Shown: positions 1 to 12,000 of the stretch, piece by piece
How positions within the stretch are numbered: the stretch's first letter is position 1
Layout: the number at the start of each line of letters is the position of its first letter
Source of the DNA: Schizophyllum amplum
Lineage: Eukaryota > Basidiomycota > Agaricomycetes > Agaricales > Schizophyllaceae
NCBI GenBank assembly: GCA_007026445.1
Contig: VDMD01000040.1
Coordinates: 203,709-267,708, forward strand
DNA length: 64,000 bases
Direction: 5' to 3'
Notes under the pieces: model-generated
The model's input: the letters and a program-made list of their open reading frames with translations, nothing else
Told to the model about the DNA's origin: nothing
Databases searched by the model: none
Position numbers and translations under genes: made by a program

Positions 1-1068
1 GGGTGTTGGACGATTCTCACTTCGAAGGCGGACGCGTCACTGAGCGGAAAGGCAGAAGATGGTCGAGCGATGATATATGATATGGTATATAAGGATGAAG
101 AAGTAGCGAACACTCACTTGAAGGGCGAGCTCATCGTATTTGAGTTTGGGGACGAAGTGCACAGAGAAGTCGACGAGTATCTTGCTTTGACTTCACGCAG
201 CGCGTCAGCGCGCTCGAGCAGCGATGCCGCCATCAGCTGCTCTGTGTTGGCTCACTTTAACTCATGTCAGTACATGTGCATGAGAAGTCATCGACAACGC
301 ACGAAGATGATAAAATCCTCCTCTGCATTCTGGATTTGCGCATAGGCGCTCCGGCCAGGGGGACGTAGAGGGAGCGAGAAAGCGGCCATGGAGACCTCTA
401 GAGTACGAGGGATCTCCTCAACAGCTTGCACCGGAACCGACAACTCGGAGGCCGACACACATCCTGATCCCACTGCAGTTCCCCTCAACGCTCGTATGAT
501 ATCGATCGTCAGACCGACAGTGCTGTAGGGACTCGCGTCTTCCACCTATCAGACCACGCGATGGATGGGAGAGATCATGGATAACGCAACAGTAGGGGCA
601 GCATTGGAGCAGCTGAGGCGGTGTGATGTGAGGACGGAAGCAAAGCTGGCGGAAACAAAAAGAGCGCCCGTGATCCGAGCCGAGTGTGACCCGAGCTTGT
701 GACATGAACGCTTGTGACAAGGTTCCTTCGACCCGCCACTGACCATGATAATGGCAGAGTGTTCGACACGATACGACGAGCATCAAGATGCATCAAATAG
801 GAGGACAGTACTGACCTACGGCTGCCTATCAACAAAGCATAGCTCGCCTGGTTTCGATCTCGGACGTCTGTACGTGCCTCTACTCCTCTCTGATTGTGCG
901 CATGATGTCGGTCATAATTTCTCCAGGTACTTGATATTATACCTAGGGTATCATTAACTGTAGCCACTGTTTAATCTGGTGTACTTAACAGTACGTGGTC
1001 GTTAGTATCGAACTGGGACAACCTGCCTTATCAGGCGAAACAACAAGGACCATCACGCGTCGACGATT
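1..1068. other. Left edge, no gene recognised
   Basis: Short open frames exist on both strands, but none shows a recognisable domain, and no run of exons with good splice sites could be joined. The stretch lies beyond the 3' end of the first F-box gene. It probably holds that gene's 3' UTR and unidentified sequence. Confidence 0.4.
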
Positions 1069-2547
1069 CTACTTGCTTGTCTCCGAGACAGCTTCGGCGT
1101 CGCTACTTTGGGGTGAATGTGTCTTGACTGGCTGTTGGCCAGGGAGCTGCAAATCACGGAAGGTTGCGAGGTACACATGCGCAAGATCGTGCAGGTGCGC
1201 AGCAAGGATGCGCTGTACTAAAGGGTCGTCTTGCAACTTCTCTAGCGGAACCTCACGCTCTAAAGCAACTTCGCGCAGTCTGACATTTCAGGTCGTTAGC
1301 ATCGGACGTGGGTTTCGATGTTGAACGTCAAGTACTTCGCGAGATTCGACTTCTTGATGCACTTTCGCAACTTCGTGTCCGCCATCCTCGACTCCGCGAG
1401 GCTCTTGTAGATCTAGTAGAAGGATATTAAGGAAGATACCTGCGTCGTTTCAGTCTGTAGCTCACCGATTCCAATGCATGGTATCGCTTTGCTTGTTCTC
1501 TATATTTCTGTTGCCATGGACGTCAGGTCGGTACAAACAGGGGATTGTAAAGCACGTACCTGAACGACCTGATGACCCTTCGGCGACGTTATGTCCATTA
1601 TCGACCATCTGCTATAGCGGAGATGCGCGGGTACGAAGAAGCGCAAGTCTTCCCAGGTCTTCTCCAAATCTCGCAGTGGATACCTGCCATTTCCCAGGAC
1701 ACGCAGCTGGTGCCCTCGTATGCTGTGTTCTCAATATCAGACACAGTCTGCCGACTCATACAATGTACGCACTCGAGATCGTCCAGGTAGGGAATCCAAT
1801 CAGAGGCCTCGATCGGCAAAAAGTGCTTGGCCGCTCCCGGCGGTTTCGGCTTCAACCGAAAGTCCGTCTTTGCTGATATACAACGATACTCCCTCGTATA
1901 ATTTGCTCTGGAAGGGAGAACACATCAGCTTACAGCCATGCTGATGCAAGGAAACAGAGAAACATACGTGCATAATTGACGCCGACAGCGGTGCTTAGTT
2001 AAGAATGAGGGCATGAGCGTCACGCATAAGAGAGCGACTTGTAGGCATACCTGACCACATAGACGGTAGGCAAGATTGCTGGAGACGGGCGGGCCGCCTG
2101 CCCAAATCCCGCAGACCTGGGTTGAGCTGAGTCGGGATGCCTGCAGGAATAAGAACATCGACTCACCGTGCAGTATCCTCCGCTGACAAGCCTCATATAG
2201 GTGTCGCTGTTCAGGCCCGTTGCGGAAGGCTTGAGTTCTTCCGCAAGGTGCTCAGTTGTTCTTGGAAAACGGTCGCAGACGCTTTGACACGAAGGGTACT
2301 GCGCGTCAAAAATACGTCTGAACATCTTCGGATTGTCGTCCACCATAGTGCGAAACCAGCGCCCAGACAAGCGCAAGCGACAGAGATCGGCGGCAGAGCA
2401 CGATGACAGTACCAGAAGCCACAACTCGAGAGGAAGATCGAGGGTGTGGGTCCGCCGCAAAGAAGACATCTCAGAGGTGGGACGTGATGGGAACCTCCTG
2501 GTGCACATGCGCTTAGCGGAAGGCTGCGAGTCACGAGAAGCAGGCAT
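1069..2547 (-). CDS. F-box protein with C-terminal zinc-binding tail (copy 1)
   Basis: Seven exons join in frame: 2547-2167, 2116-2051, 1993-1968, 1907-1773, 1683-1560, 1412-1327, 1279-1069, giving about 342 aa. Residues about 33-75 form an F-box-like helix set (LPLELWLLVLSSCSAADL then RLSGRWFRTMV). The exon 1/2 join creates CTVC...RLC, the cysteine pattern of a fungal F-box family. Later exons hold an RYSR segment and a charged, probably helical C-terminus (EVALEREVPLEKLQDD). F-box proteins normally bind Skp1 and bring substrates to an SCF ubiquitin ligase; the substrate here cannot be guessed. Exon 3 is a 26-nt micro-exon. The last intron has a good branch site (GCTAAC). The exon plan matches the neighbour upstream, so the two are tandem duplicates. 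All phases close without a stop, which supports the model. The exact start and last two junctions are inferred. Confidence 0.8.
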
Positions 2548-3184
2548 ATTGGTGGTGGGCTATGGTCCATCGCCGTCCGACCGTCCCCTTATCTATCGTC
2601 AGCGCATTGTGTCCTAATAGGCGTTTTTGGCCTTAATTGTCCTCCGAGTGTATTGGACGCTCACCGCAGCCGATGGCTCGAGCACAGAAGCAACGGAACA
2701 AGCCAATGGCAGCACTTCGGAGTCGGACTGGTCTCGGACAAGCCAGAAAACCCCAGCTTGGACACAACCCATCAATTTCCTGTGCCCCGGTCCGGCGCGC
2801 CACATGCTTTCGCTGGTCGTTGTCCATTTGTCCTCAATTCGTCCTCTCGATCCTATTGTCCTCGCTGATCCTACCTCAGCGCTAGGTCAGAAAGAAGCTT
2901 GGACTCCTACGCGGACTGCAACCAAATATTGAGCTGTAGAACGAATCCTAACAAAGAAGTCCGACAAAGGTGATAACAGCCCTCCGCGAGGTGTATATGC
3001 AGGCGCTATGCTATTCCTGGTCACCTCCTCCTGCAGATGTATTGACAATGCCGTGTCTGTCAACCGGTTGTTACATAATAGGATGATGGCAGAGCCAAGC
3101 ACGTACCTATGATATTGATGTGCGCGCAGTGAAGATGGCGAGAACCATTGTAGAGAGAGGTCTCCACAAAGTTCGCAGCGACAT
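2548..3184. promoter_or_regulatory. Intergenic spacer between tandem F-box genes
   Basis: About 640 bp separates the start of copy 1 from the likely end of copy 2. It must hold the promoter of copy 1 and the 3' UTR of copy 2. No clear TATA box was seen. The segment 3100-3180 contains a CxxC...HxxxH-like reading frame that cannot be joined in phase to copy 2, so the 3' end of that gene could be placed wrongly. Confidence 0.4.
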
Positions 3185-4648
3185 TCAGCTGCTCCGGTCT
3201 CTGCGTTGGGACGGATATAGGGTAGTCCTGCTGGATGCGTAGATGAATCTGTCGTCAGTACTGTTAGCGGAAGAGGGCGGGCAGAACTCACCGTCGAACA
3301 ATATGCCAGTCTAGGCCATCCGTAGATATAGAGGCACCGCACTGAGTGCACTTCGAGCGCCGTGACTTTAGGAATCGAAAGCCCGCACGCCGGAGAAGAC
3401 CAGGTGGCTTGACAAGCCTAAGGTCGCGCGCATGCGTTCGGAATGCCTGTTGTACTAGCCGACTTCCGAGTACGGACTTGAAAGCTCGCCTCGGGGCTGA
3501 ATTGCGCAGGCTTGATTCCTTCGTGAGACGCGCGATACAAGCGACTTGGCAGCAAGCGAACCCACCGGCGGCTGTTAGCATCTATGATGATCTTCGATTC
3601 CCAGAAGATCTGCTCTCTCCATTGGTCGACTTCGCGTTGAAACTGCAGTGATGGTCAGGCACCTCCCGCCGGAACAGCAAAGGGGAGCTTACCGCCGCGA
3701 AGACCTTTGTCTGGTGGTACCTATCAACGTACTTCTGGGTGTCGTTAGACTACTACAATCCGTCCATTGCAATAACATACTGCGAAGAGCGTCGTCGTGC
3801 GACGTTTTTGTTCTTGTGGATCGAGTGTAGTCGCCTTGACCTCCGTCCGATACTCCTTCCGGGCAGCCATGAAGTCACGAGTTAGAACGGATCTGACCCT
3901 CTGCGGTTTGACTGGTATGACAGTCGGTAGCCATGGAACCAGATATCGATCGAAGGACAGTCCACGAGCGGAGAGGTACTTGCGACGGGGCAAAAGGCTG
4001 ACCACCTGCGAGCTGAAATTCAGAGTGAGTAGCGAGTTGTTACACCATGAATTATGGCTTACTGGAACAGTCTATTCTTGCAGCGCCTCTGCATAGAGAT
4101 TGTCAGCTTCACGGTAGGTGTATGGACGCGACACGCACAGAGCATAGGTAGAACTTATGAAGAATGCGCTCTGGCAGTCTACCAGTCAACTCTTTGCATA
4201 TCTGAGAGTCAAAATATCCTTCCTTAGCAGAACAATAGAGGACTGAAGGGTTGCGACGTACATAACAACGGCCTGGTCCGAACAACAATTTGGTGTACGT
4301 AGCGCTGCCATAGTTCCCAGGACTCTCGGGATCTTCGACGTTCAAGTAAGTACGTATGGCTCGATATTGTTCCCGTCGCTTGATAAACCGCATGAATTTA
4401 CGAGGATCCGGAGGGGGAACAGGAAGCAGAAGAGGCGCGCGAGCAAGAAGTTCGCCATTGTTGCGGTCAACAACGTCTCGAAACAAGCGACACGTGTCAC
4501 GAGCAGCAAGAATCGCGGAAGGAGGGCAGTAGGATAGCACCGAGTGCCATAGTTCAAGGGATAGCAGGTCTCCGTATGCGGGCGCGCTCCGCGGATGGCC
4601 GGAGATGTAGGCGTAGCGAGCGCGTTTGGGCTTTGAACGACGAGTCAT
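3185..4648 (-). CDS. F-box protein with C-terminal zinc-binding tail (copy 2)
   Basis: Likely exons: 4648-4262, 4201-4139, 4088-4063, 4012-3781, 3710-3693, 3642-3562, 3518-3292, 3248-3185, about 365 aa. The N-terminus has the F-box pattern (LLSLELWHSVLSYCPPSAI). Splicing exon 1 to exon 2 makes CYICKELTGRLP...FYLC, which aligns position by position with the CTVC...RLC segment of copy 1. Exon 3 is again exactly 26 nt. Exon 4 is basic and contains VLTRDFMAARKEYR. Exon 7 ends in a CTQCG...H pattern, as expected for the zinc-binding tail of this family. The role is inferred to be substrate recognition in an SCF ubiquitin ligase. The first five exons are well supported. The 3' end is less certain, because a second zinc-finger-like frame near 3150 is out of phase. 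Confidence 0.75.
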
Positions 4649-5487
4649 GCGGAGTCTTAGTGGAGAAGCTGAGCAGAAGCGCTTGAGGTGCGATAGATAG
4701 TCGCTCTAGCCGGTCGTCAGACTCACAGCTGTGGTGGAGGTCAAGGCAACAAAAGGCAGGGCGGTGCGGAGAACGGCCGTCGAACGCCGGACAGACCATT
4801 CATGCCCAAAAGGGAGAACAACGACAAAAGACGGCCGGTCCGTGTGCCGGTCCGCAGCCGGGACGGCTATATAAGGGCGTGCATTGATCCTTGCTCGCCA
4901 GAAAATCCCCTTCCTCCCTCGCACGCTGACTTCGCCGATTCGTTTATACCTCCCGAGAGGACGGGAGCTCCTCGTCATGCACTTCTTCGGAAGTAGATGT
5001 TGACGCCGTTCACCTGTCTTCAGCGTTCCGAGAGGGTTGGCGGTCGGGGAGTCAGCGGACGGCGGCGCACGTGTCACGGCACGCGCTACGTGTCGGGAGA
5101 GGCGGTGGATACTGAGCTCGCGCTGGCTCACAAGCACTTGTTTGGGTGGCAGCGTTGAGCCGTCCGCATGGCGGGGTCGTATTGGGGGTTCCGCAATGGC
5201 GGCTGTGCCACTAGATTCTGCACCGTGGGCGCGGGCGGGCCACGACCCTACCATTTGGCACGAAGACAGGACCTCACGGTCTGGTCTAGGGCCGATGAGT
5301 GGTCGATGGAGACGCCGGGTATCGCTACATCGCTGGGCTGCCCTCGGGCAGGCGTACGCGTCCGCTACCGGAGGGCCGACTCCCTCTGAAGACGCGCAAT
5401 TTTTTCCACCTCTTCCTCGAGACTTTCTCCTTTCTCTTTAAGTACTCGTGTAGTATACGATCGTGTAATCATGTTCAATGAGTCGGT
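4649..5487. other. Intergenic, with an orphan TATA box
   Basis: A TATATAAGG box lies at 4868-4876 on the plus strand, about 220 bp upstream of the F-box start and pointing away from it. No convincing plus-strand gene follows. The GC-rich sequence to 5440 has open frames on both strands but no recognisable protein. Confidence 0.35.
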
Positions 5488-5939
5488 CTATAGAATCCGG
5501 GCATGGTCATCGAGGGCAAAAGTAACGCGCTTCAGAGCAGCACAGATGCCTTCGTCGTGCTTCGCGTGGTTCATGATGGTGGGCAGCCCGCGCAGGTCAC
5601 CCCAGGATCATCCGCGGCTGAATGAGTGTTCGCCCTCGTCTACTTGGCAGACACCAACCAGAACGAGGTTCTGCATGGCGATGTCAGTGAGCACAGTTTG
5701 ATTCATGAAGCAAGTACACCCACCTGGTAGTCGCCCGTCAGTGCGAGCCGAGTCAGGAGATCAGCTACTCGACCTTGCTTCCTAATACGGCTCCTGAAGC
5801 ACAGCTTCATCTTCGCGGCCTTCCAGTCAATGACAGACTTCGGACAAAGAGTGAACATCGAACACGACAACAGATTCCATTCATCATCCACGTTACACGA
5901 CGAACACACCAGCGATATATTGTACATTGGGCTCAACAC
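5488..5939 (-). pseudogene. Broken gene remnant, unrecognised family
   Basis: A minus-strand frame (…RVADLLTRLALTGDYQ) runs to a good donor and splices over a 50-nt intron into NLVLVGVCQVDEGEHSF. It then meets TGA at 5608-5610. Beyond the TGA the same frame continues for another 39 codons with protein-like composition (SWGDLRGLPTIMNHAKHDEG and on to DDHARIL) before a TAG at 5488-5490. A tryptophan codon (TGG) at the TGA would restore continuity, so this looks like a 3' fragment killed by a nonsense change. The helical, leucine-rich pattern vaguely recalls armadillo-type repeats, but I do not recognise the family. No upstream exons were found, so the 5' end is missing or diverged. Confidence 0.45.
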
Positions 5940-6087
5940 GCGAAGTCCAGCTACTGGAAGACCTCAATGATGCGCCGCAGGGATACCAAAGCGCTCAACA
6001 GCGACCCAGCTCTCACGCTTCGTCCTACAACAATATTCGTCAGCCATCCATCCACTTTCCACACATACGCATACACATCGCAAAGAC

Positions 6088-9000
6088 TCACTCCTTCGGC
6101 CTCGCCGCCTCCCCCACACCCACGCCCTCCAAGACCAATTTGACCGTCTTGAACTCGAAACCGCGGAAGTCGAGCTTCAGCTCCACGCCACCCCTCGCGC
6201 CGCGCACAATATCCAGAGTGCGCGACTCCTTGTGCGCTTCTTCCTCGAGAGAATTTGTCTCGAACGCCGCCGATACGGGAAGCGCGTCAGCGATGCGCAG
6301 GACAGCGGACGCGTGCCCGCCGAACGCCTCGTACAGGCGGAGAATGACGGTGGTAGGGCCCTTAGAGGAGCTCTTGAACGCGTCGTCCTCGCCGCGCTTG
6401 ACGGTCTCGAGGAACACGTTCGTCGCGTTCTCGACGACGAAAGGCGAGGACGCAGGTTTGAGGTCCAGGACCTTGAAGTTCGGCTCGATGTGACGGACTG
6501 GGAGCGCGCGCGCGTTAGAATGTGCGGACGAGGAAGCTGTGATCGACGGCCCACTCACGATATAGAGGCGAGTTGAACAAGAAGCCGGCCATGGGCACAT
6601 CGGACTGGATAAAGTGGCCCTTGTGAGGCATCACCGCCCAAGAGAAGGAGTGTTTGCCTGTGTAAAGAAAATCGTTCAGAGAATGCGGCAGAGCATTGAA
6701 GTCGTAACTAACCTTGATCCTGCTCAGCGTCGGGAGCAGTAGGGGAGCGCAACAAGGAGATGCGCATCAGACTCCCAGTGCAGGAGAACCCGTACTTGGA
6801 CTCCGAGAGAATAGCGACACCATATCCGAACTCGCTCAGGTCGGCGTACTGAGTAGCTCGTCAGTCTTCGCATCCTGCATTACATGAAGAATGAACAAAC
6901 CTTATGGCCGCAGACTTCGAACTATAGCACGAGGGTCAGCCAGCACTAGCTATGAAGAATGAGCCACGAACCTTCGCCATGTCCCAAGTCGTATTCTTAT
7001 GCGTCGGGCGCTGCACAAACCCGAACTGGGTCTCATACGTCGCCACATCACTCCGAATCGTAAGAGGCAGCTCAACTAGAACACAACCATCATCAGCCAG
7101 CCAGCTCACTCGGACACGCTCACACCCGCCACATACACTTCAAGAACTCGTGCCTCTGGCGCCAGTCAACTCGCGCATCGAAGCGGAAGAACGACCGCGA
7201 GTCGGCCTTCGTCGTAGCAGGCACAGCATCGAGGGAGATCTGTCCTCACATCAGCCATCTAAACTTCATGCGTGAGGTCGTGCCGCAACTCACCTCCACC
7301 TCAATCTCGCTGTTGTCGTACTTGGTCGTGGCAACGACCGCCGCACGGATCGGGCCGCGGGACGAGATGCGCACGCTCTCGAACTTGAGCGGTATCGGAG
7401 CTTCGAGATGGTGTATCTCGACGTCTGCGAGTACCAGTCAGAAACGACGCCCGTAGCGCGATGTGGAAGTCTTACCCCACGCGTCCCAATAGTTCGGCCT
7501 ATCATCGAACATGACGAGTCCGCCAGTAGCACCAGGAGGTATCAACTCGCGGCTGCAATGGAGTCAGTTGAGCAAGTCCTCCTCAAGGTGACGCCACATA
7601 TACTCACCCAAGCTGAACGTCCACCAAGCTCGTGATGCGTCCGTCGGCGATGGTGAGCTGAACACTCTCGTTGCGAAGCACGAAGTGATCAGATCCATTG
7701 CTATACACTGAGGCGCAGATAAGCATGAGCTGAATGTTCCACGAAATGGATGGCGAAGGTCCCGCGCATTGAAACCCCAACTCACCAGACGCAGGCATGA
7801 TCCTCTCCAGCCGCGGCGCAGCGCCCACCAGCGCAGCCCCGCTCGCCACCACATCGACCAGCGTGTACTCCTCCGACACATACTTCGGCGAGTAGCCGTC
7901 CTTCGGCGCATCTTCCTCCGTCACGCGCTGCGCGCCCTTGCCGCCGCCCATACCGGCCGGCACGCGCACCACCTCGCGACGCGGGAAGGGCGTCGTGTTG
8001 AGGGCGACGAGGTATCCCGCGCCCTTCGACCCCGTCTCCGCGACGCCAATGCCACCAATCCCTCCACCGATGCCACCAACTCCTCCACCGATGCCCCCAA
8101 TCCCTCCACCGGCGGCCTTGGACCCAGGCAGAAGAACAGACAGCGCGTCTTCCAGCATCTGCTTCCCATCCGACGTCACCTCGGCGTACAGCTTCTCCGC
8201 ATCGTCGTAGACCATGCCGCTGTAAGGAGGGTCAGTCAGTCGTACAATCAAGGGTCAGTCTTACAATCATGCCGCGCCGAGAAAGAGAGGACGGTGAGGT
8301 CTGATTCTCTGGCCGTCAAGGACTAATTCTCTGTCCGTCGAGGACTAATTCTCTGTCCGTCGAGGACCACTCCATCGAGGACCAGTCCTTCGAGGGCGAA
8401 TCCCCCCGCCGTCCATTCATCTCAACTGCACGCCGCCCCATTCTCGCACATGAAAGAGGATCACGCACATGGCAGATCCAGGCAGAACATCATGGAACTG
8501 GTTCAGCAAGACCTTCTCCCAGCACCTGTCGAGCGACTCCTTCGGATACTCGTAGGCGCTACCCTGCGAGGACGTGTACGAGCTACCACTCTGTGAGATG
8601 ACTTTCTTGAGGGACGCCAGCGTAGCGAAGAACTAGCAGGTATGTCAGCATCGAACACCATGATTACCACGGCGCGCCACTAGCCACGACAGCAACCGCA
8701 GCAACCGCGAAACGCCCCCCCCTCCCCCTAGCCATAAAAGCAACCGCGGAACGCCCCCTCCCCCTCTCCTCTCCCCCCTCTCCTCCCTCCCTCTCCTCCC
8801 CCCCTCTCCTCCCCCCTCTCCTCCCTCTCCCCCTCCCTCCCCCTTCCTCCCCCCCTCCCCTCCCGCATCAAAATCTCCACAAAAAGCCTCCCACACCAAC
8901 CACCCACACCAACCAACCAACCTCCCCCCCAAAAAAAATCCCCCCCAAAAAAAATACCCCCCCAAAAAACCTCCCCCCCACACCAACCAACCACCCACAT

Positions 9001-12000
9001 CATAATCTCCACAAAAAGCCTCCCCCCAAAAAAAAACAACCACCCACATACCTCCACATCCCGCATCAAAATCTCCGAATGCCGATTCCCCCGCTTAATG
9101 CTCGCATGGCTCGTGTACGTCCCCCGGTGGAACTCGAGGTACAGCTCGCCGAGCCAGGTTGGGAGCTTGGCTCCGGCGATGGTGCCGGAGCCGGCGACGG
9201 GGTTGGTGCCGGAGCCGGCGAGGGGGATGGTGCCGGAGCCGGCGACGGGGTTGGAGCTGGAGCCGGAGCCGGCGAGAGGGTTGGCACCAGCAACGGGGTT
9301 GGCACCGGCGACGGGGTTGGAGTTGGCACCAGCGACGGGGTTGGTGCCGGCGACAGAGCCGGAGCCAGCAGCAGAGTTGGTGCCAGCGACACCCTCGCCA
9401 GCCCTCCCGCCGCCCACATACACCGAACCCTTGCTCCTCTCCGCCAGTTCGCGGAAGAACTCGTCGACGGTGCGGCCCTATGCAAACCCACTTTAGCCTC
9501 CTTCTACTGCGCAAGCAAGACAAAGTCTACTGCGCAAGCAAGACAAAGTCTACTGCGCAAGCAAGACAAAGTCCCTTGTCGTGCAAGACGAAGTCCTTGT
9601 CGTGCCGAGTACTTACCGTTACCAACTGCGGCACATCCCTATGCGTCCGCGCCAGCGCATTGATGCGGCGCAGGTTCTCGAGCATCTGAAGGAGGATCGG
9701 GGTGAGCGGATCAGGTGAGTGACGGATTGCGATACACCCAGGCGAGTGACGGATTGTGATACACGCAGGATACAAAACACAAAACCAACAAACACACCTT
9801 ATTCAACGGCCCCCCACCCCCATCCCCGTTGCCGAACGCCAGGAGCGACTGGTTCGAGGACTCGATGTTCTGTGGGAGGGGGGAGGGTCAGTATGATGTT
9901 GGATGAGAGGGCAATCAGCGGGCATCCACACAAAGTAAAGGAAGGCATCAGGATAACTAGGATTATACATCGCTCAAGCTCCCGCAGGGAGTCACGATTG
10001 GTTGGTCATGAAGGTTTGCATCATGCGAGGGGCAGAGAACGACTGCTCACCTAGAGGATACAGACCGCGCCCGCGAATACGCCAGGGAGAAGGTCGCGAA
10101 TGCGAAAGAGAAAACGAAACAGGTCAGCATGCGCTCCCCCGAAGCCAAGAAAAAACGGGAAATCGAAGCGAATCAGAAAATGGGACACGTGTGATCATGC
10201 TCCGTAGGAGCTCACATAGAATACTGAGCATAAACATCATACTGCACAACGCCATGTTGAAGGTCATGCGAGACCGACGCCAATGGTCGCGCGAGACCGA
10301 CACTGAAGGTCATGCGAGACCAACGCTAACGGTCGCGCGAAACCAGCGCTGAAGGCCGAAGCTCACCTATAACAAAAAAAAACGTCAGCAAACCCTAGTC
10401 CAGTCCAACTCGGACACCCAGGTCCAACTCGGACATCCAAGTCCAACTCGCCCGCAGGCGAAGCAAAGGCCAACTCGGACACCCACAACCAAATCGCCCG
10501 CAGGCGGAGAAAACAAAGGAAAAGGACCAAAAAAATCAGATGACACGCTAATTCAAGCGTAGCCTTCATTCCCTCACGAGGACGACACCTTCGAGAGTTC
10601 CCTCACGAGGACGGTGCCTTCGAGAGTTCGCTCGCGAGGACGGTGCCTTCGAGAGTTCGCTCGCGAGGACGGTGCCTTCGAGAGTTCGCTCGCGAGGACG
10701 GTGCCTCCGAGAGTTCCCTCGCGAGGACGGTGCCTTCGAGAGTTCGCTCACGAGGACGCGACCGCGCCTCCGAGAGTCAGAAGTCATGGCATATGGTTTG
10801 CATCATAGTAGGACGGGGCCCGCGAAGGGAGAAGAAAAGGAGGAAGGAGAGTGAAGGAGGGTGAGGAGGGAGGTGAAGAGATCAACGCGAGGAGGATGAA
10901 GAAGGAAAGGGGAAAGGGGGAAAGGGGAACGGGGCGAAAGGCGACAAGAACGAAGAGATCAATTCGACAAGAACGAAGAGATCAATTCGACGACGAGAGA
11001 TCGATTCGACGACGAGAGATCAACTCGAAGACGAGAGTGAAATGAGCACAAAGAAGTGAACTAAGAACACAACCAAACACCCAAACACACACCTTATGCC
11101 CCCGAATCCCCTTATTCACATCCCCCACCGTCGCCTGCGCGGTGTACGTGTCGACTGTGCAAGGATTTTCGGTAAGCCGCGCTTGTCGTCAAACCACGCC
11201 CCTCCCCGCCCTTCCCCCTCCCCCTAGCCCCTCTCCAACCCAACATAACCCCGCCCCTCTGCTCCCAACATAAAAAAACACCTCCCCCTCCCCCCCTCCC
11301 ACGCCCAACCCTCCCCCTCTCCCCCCCCCCACCCTTTCTACCAAACACCAAAAAAAACCATCCCCCCCCAACCCTCCCCCTAGCCCCCTTTCCACCCCTC
11401 CCAACATAAAAAAACACCCGCCCTTCCCCCTCTCCCCCTAGCCCTCCCCTTGTCCCCCTCCCCAAAACCCCACATCCCCATCCCAACATAAAAAAACCCC
11501 TTGTCCCTCCCCATAAACCCTTCCCCAAACCCCCCCCCCCCAAACCCATATAATCAACGGACAATACAATCACCGCCCAAAAAACACCAAAAACATCAAA
11601 CCCCCCCCCCCGCCCCCCCAAACACTCACCCGGCGTCATATGACACAACACCCGCGTCCCATCGATCCCCGCCCAGTTGAACGTCGTGTGCGGGAAGGTG
11701 TTGCTAGTTAGTTTGGGTGTTAGCGTGTGTTAGTGTGGTTTTTCTTTGGGTGCGAAGGGTTGGGGGTGTTAGTTTGGGGGGGTGGCTTTTTTTTGGGGGG
11801 AAAGGGGGGGAGGGGTTAGTATGTGGTGGGATGGGTGGGAGGGGACGGGTATGGGGGGGTGTTTGAGAGGGGAGGGAAAGGGGGGGAGGGAGGGGCGAGA
11901 GAAGGGGTAGTGTGGGAGGAGGGGGGGGCGAGAAAGGGGGGAGCGAGGAGCGAGAAAGGTGGGAGCGAGGGACGAACTCACATATTATTCCAGCTCAACT

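Noticed and set aside
3110..3250. Zinc-finger-like CELCG...HxxxH frame as the last exon of F-box copy 2
   Set aside because: It cannot be joined in phase with the preceding exon by canonical splice sites; kept only as a caution on the gene's 3' end.
8645..9049. Gly/Trp-rich open frame opposite the C-rich intron
   Set aside because: Low-complexity translation of a polypurine tract inside mannosidase intron 14.
11112..11651. Gly-rich 179-codon open frame on the minus strand
   Set aside because: It reads through mannosidase exons 10-11 and the G-rich intron between them; only the exon parts match the enzyme family.
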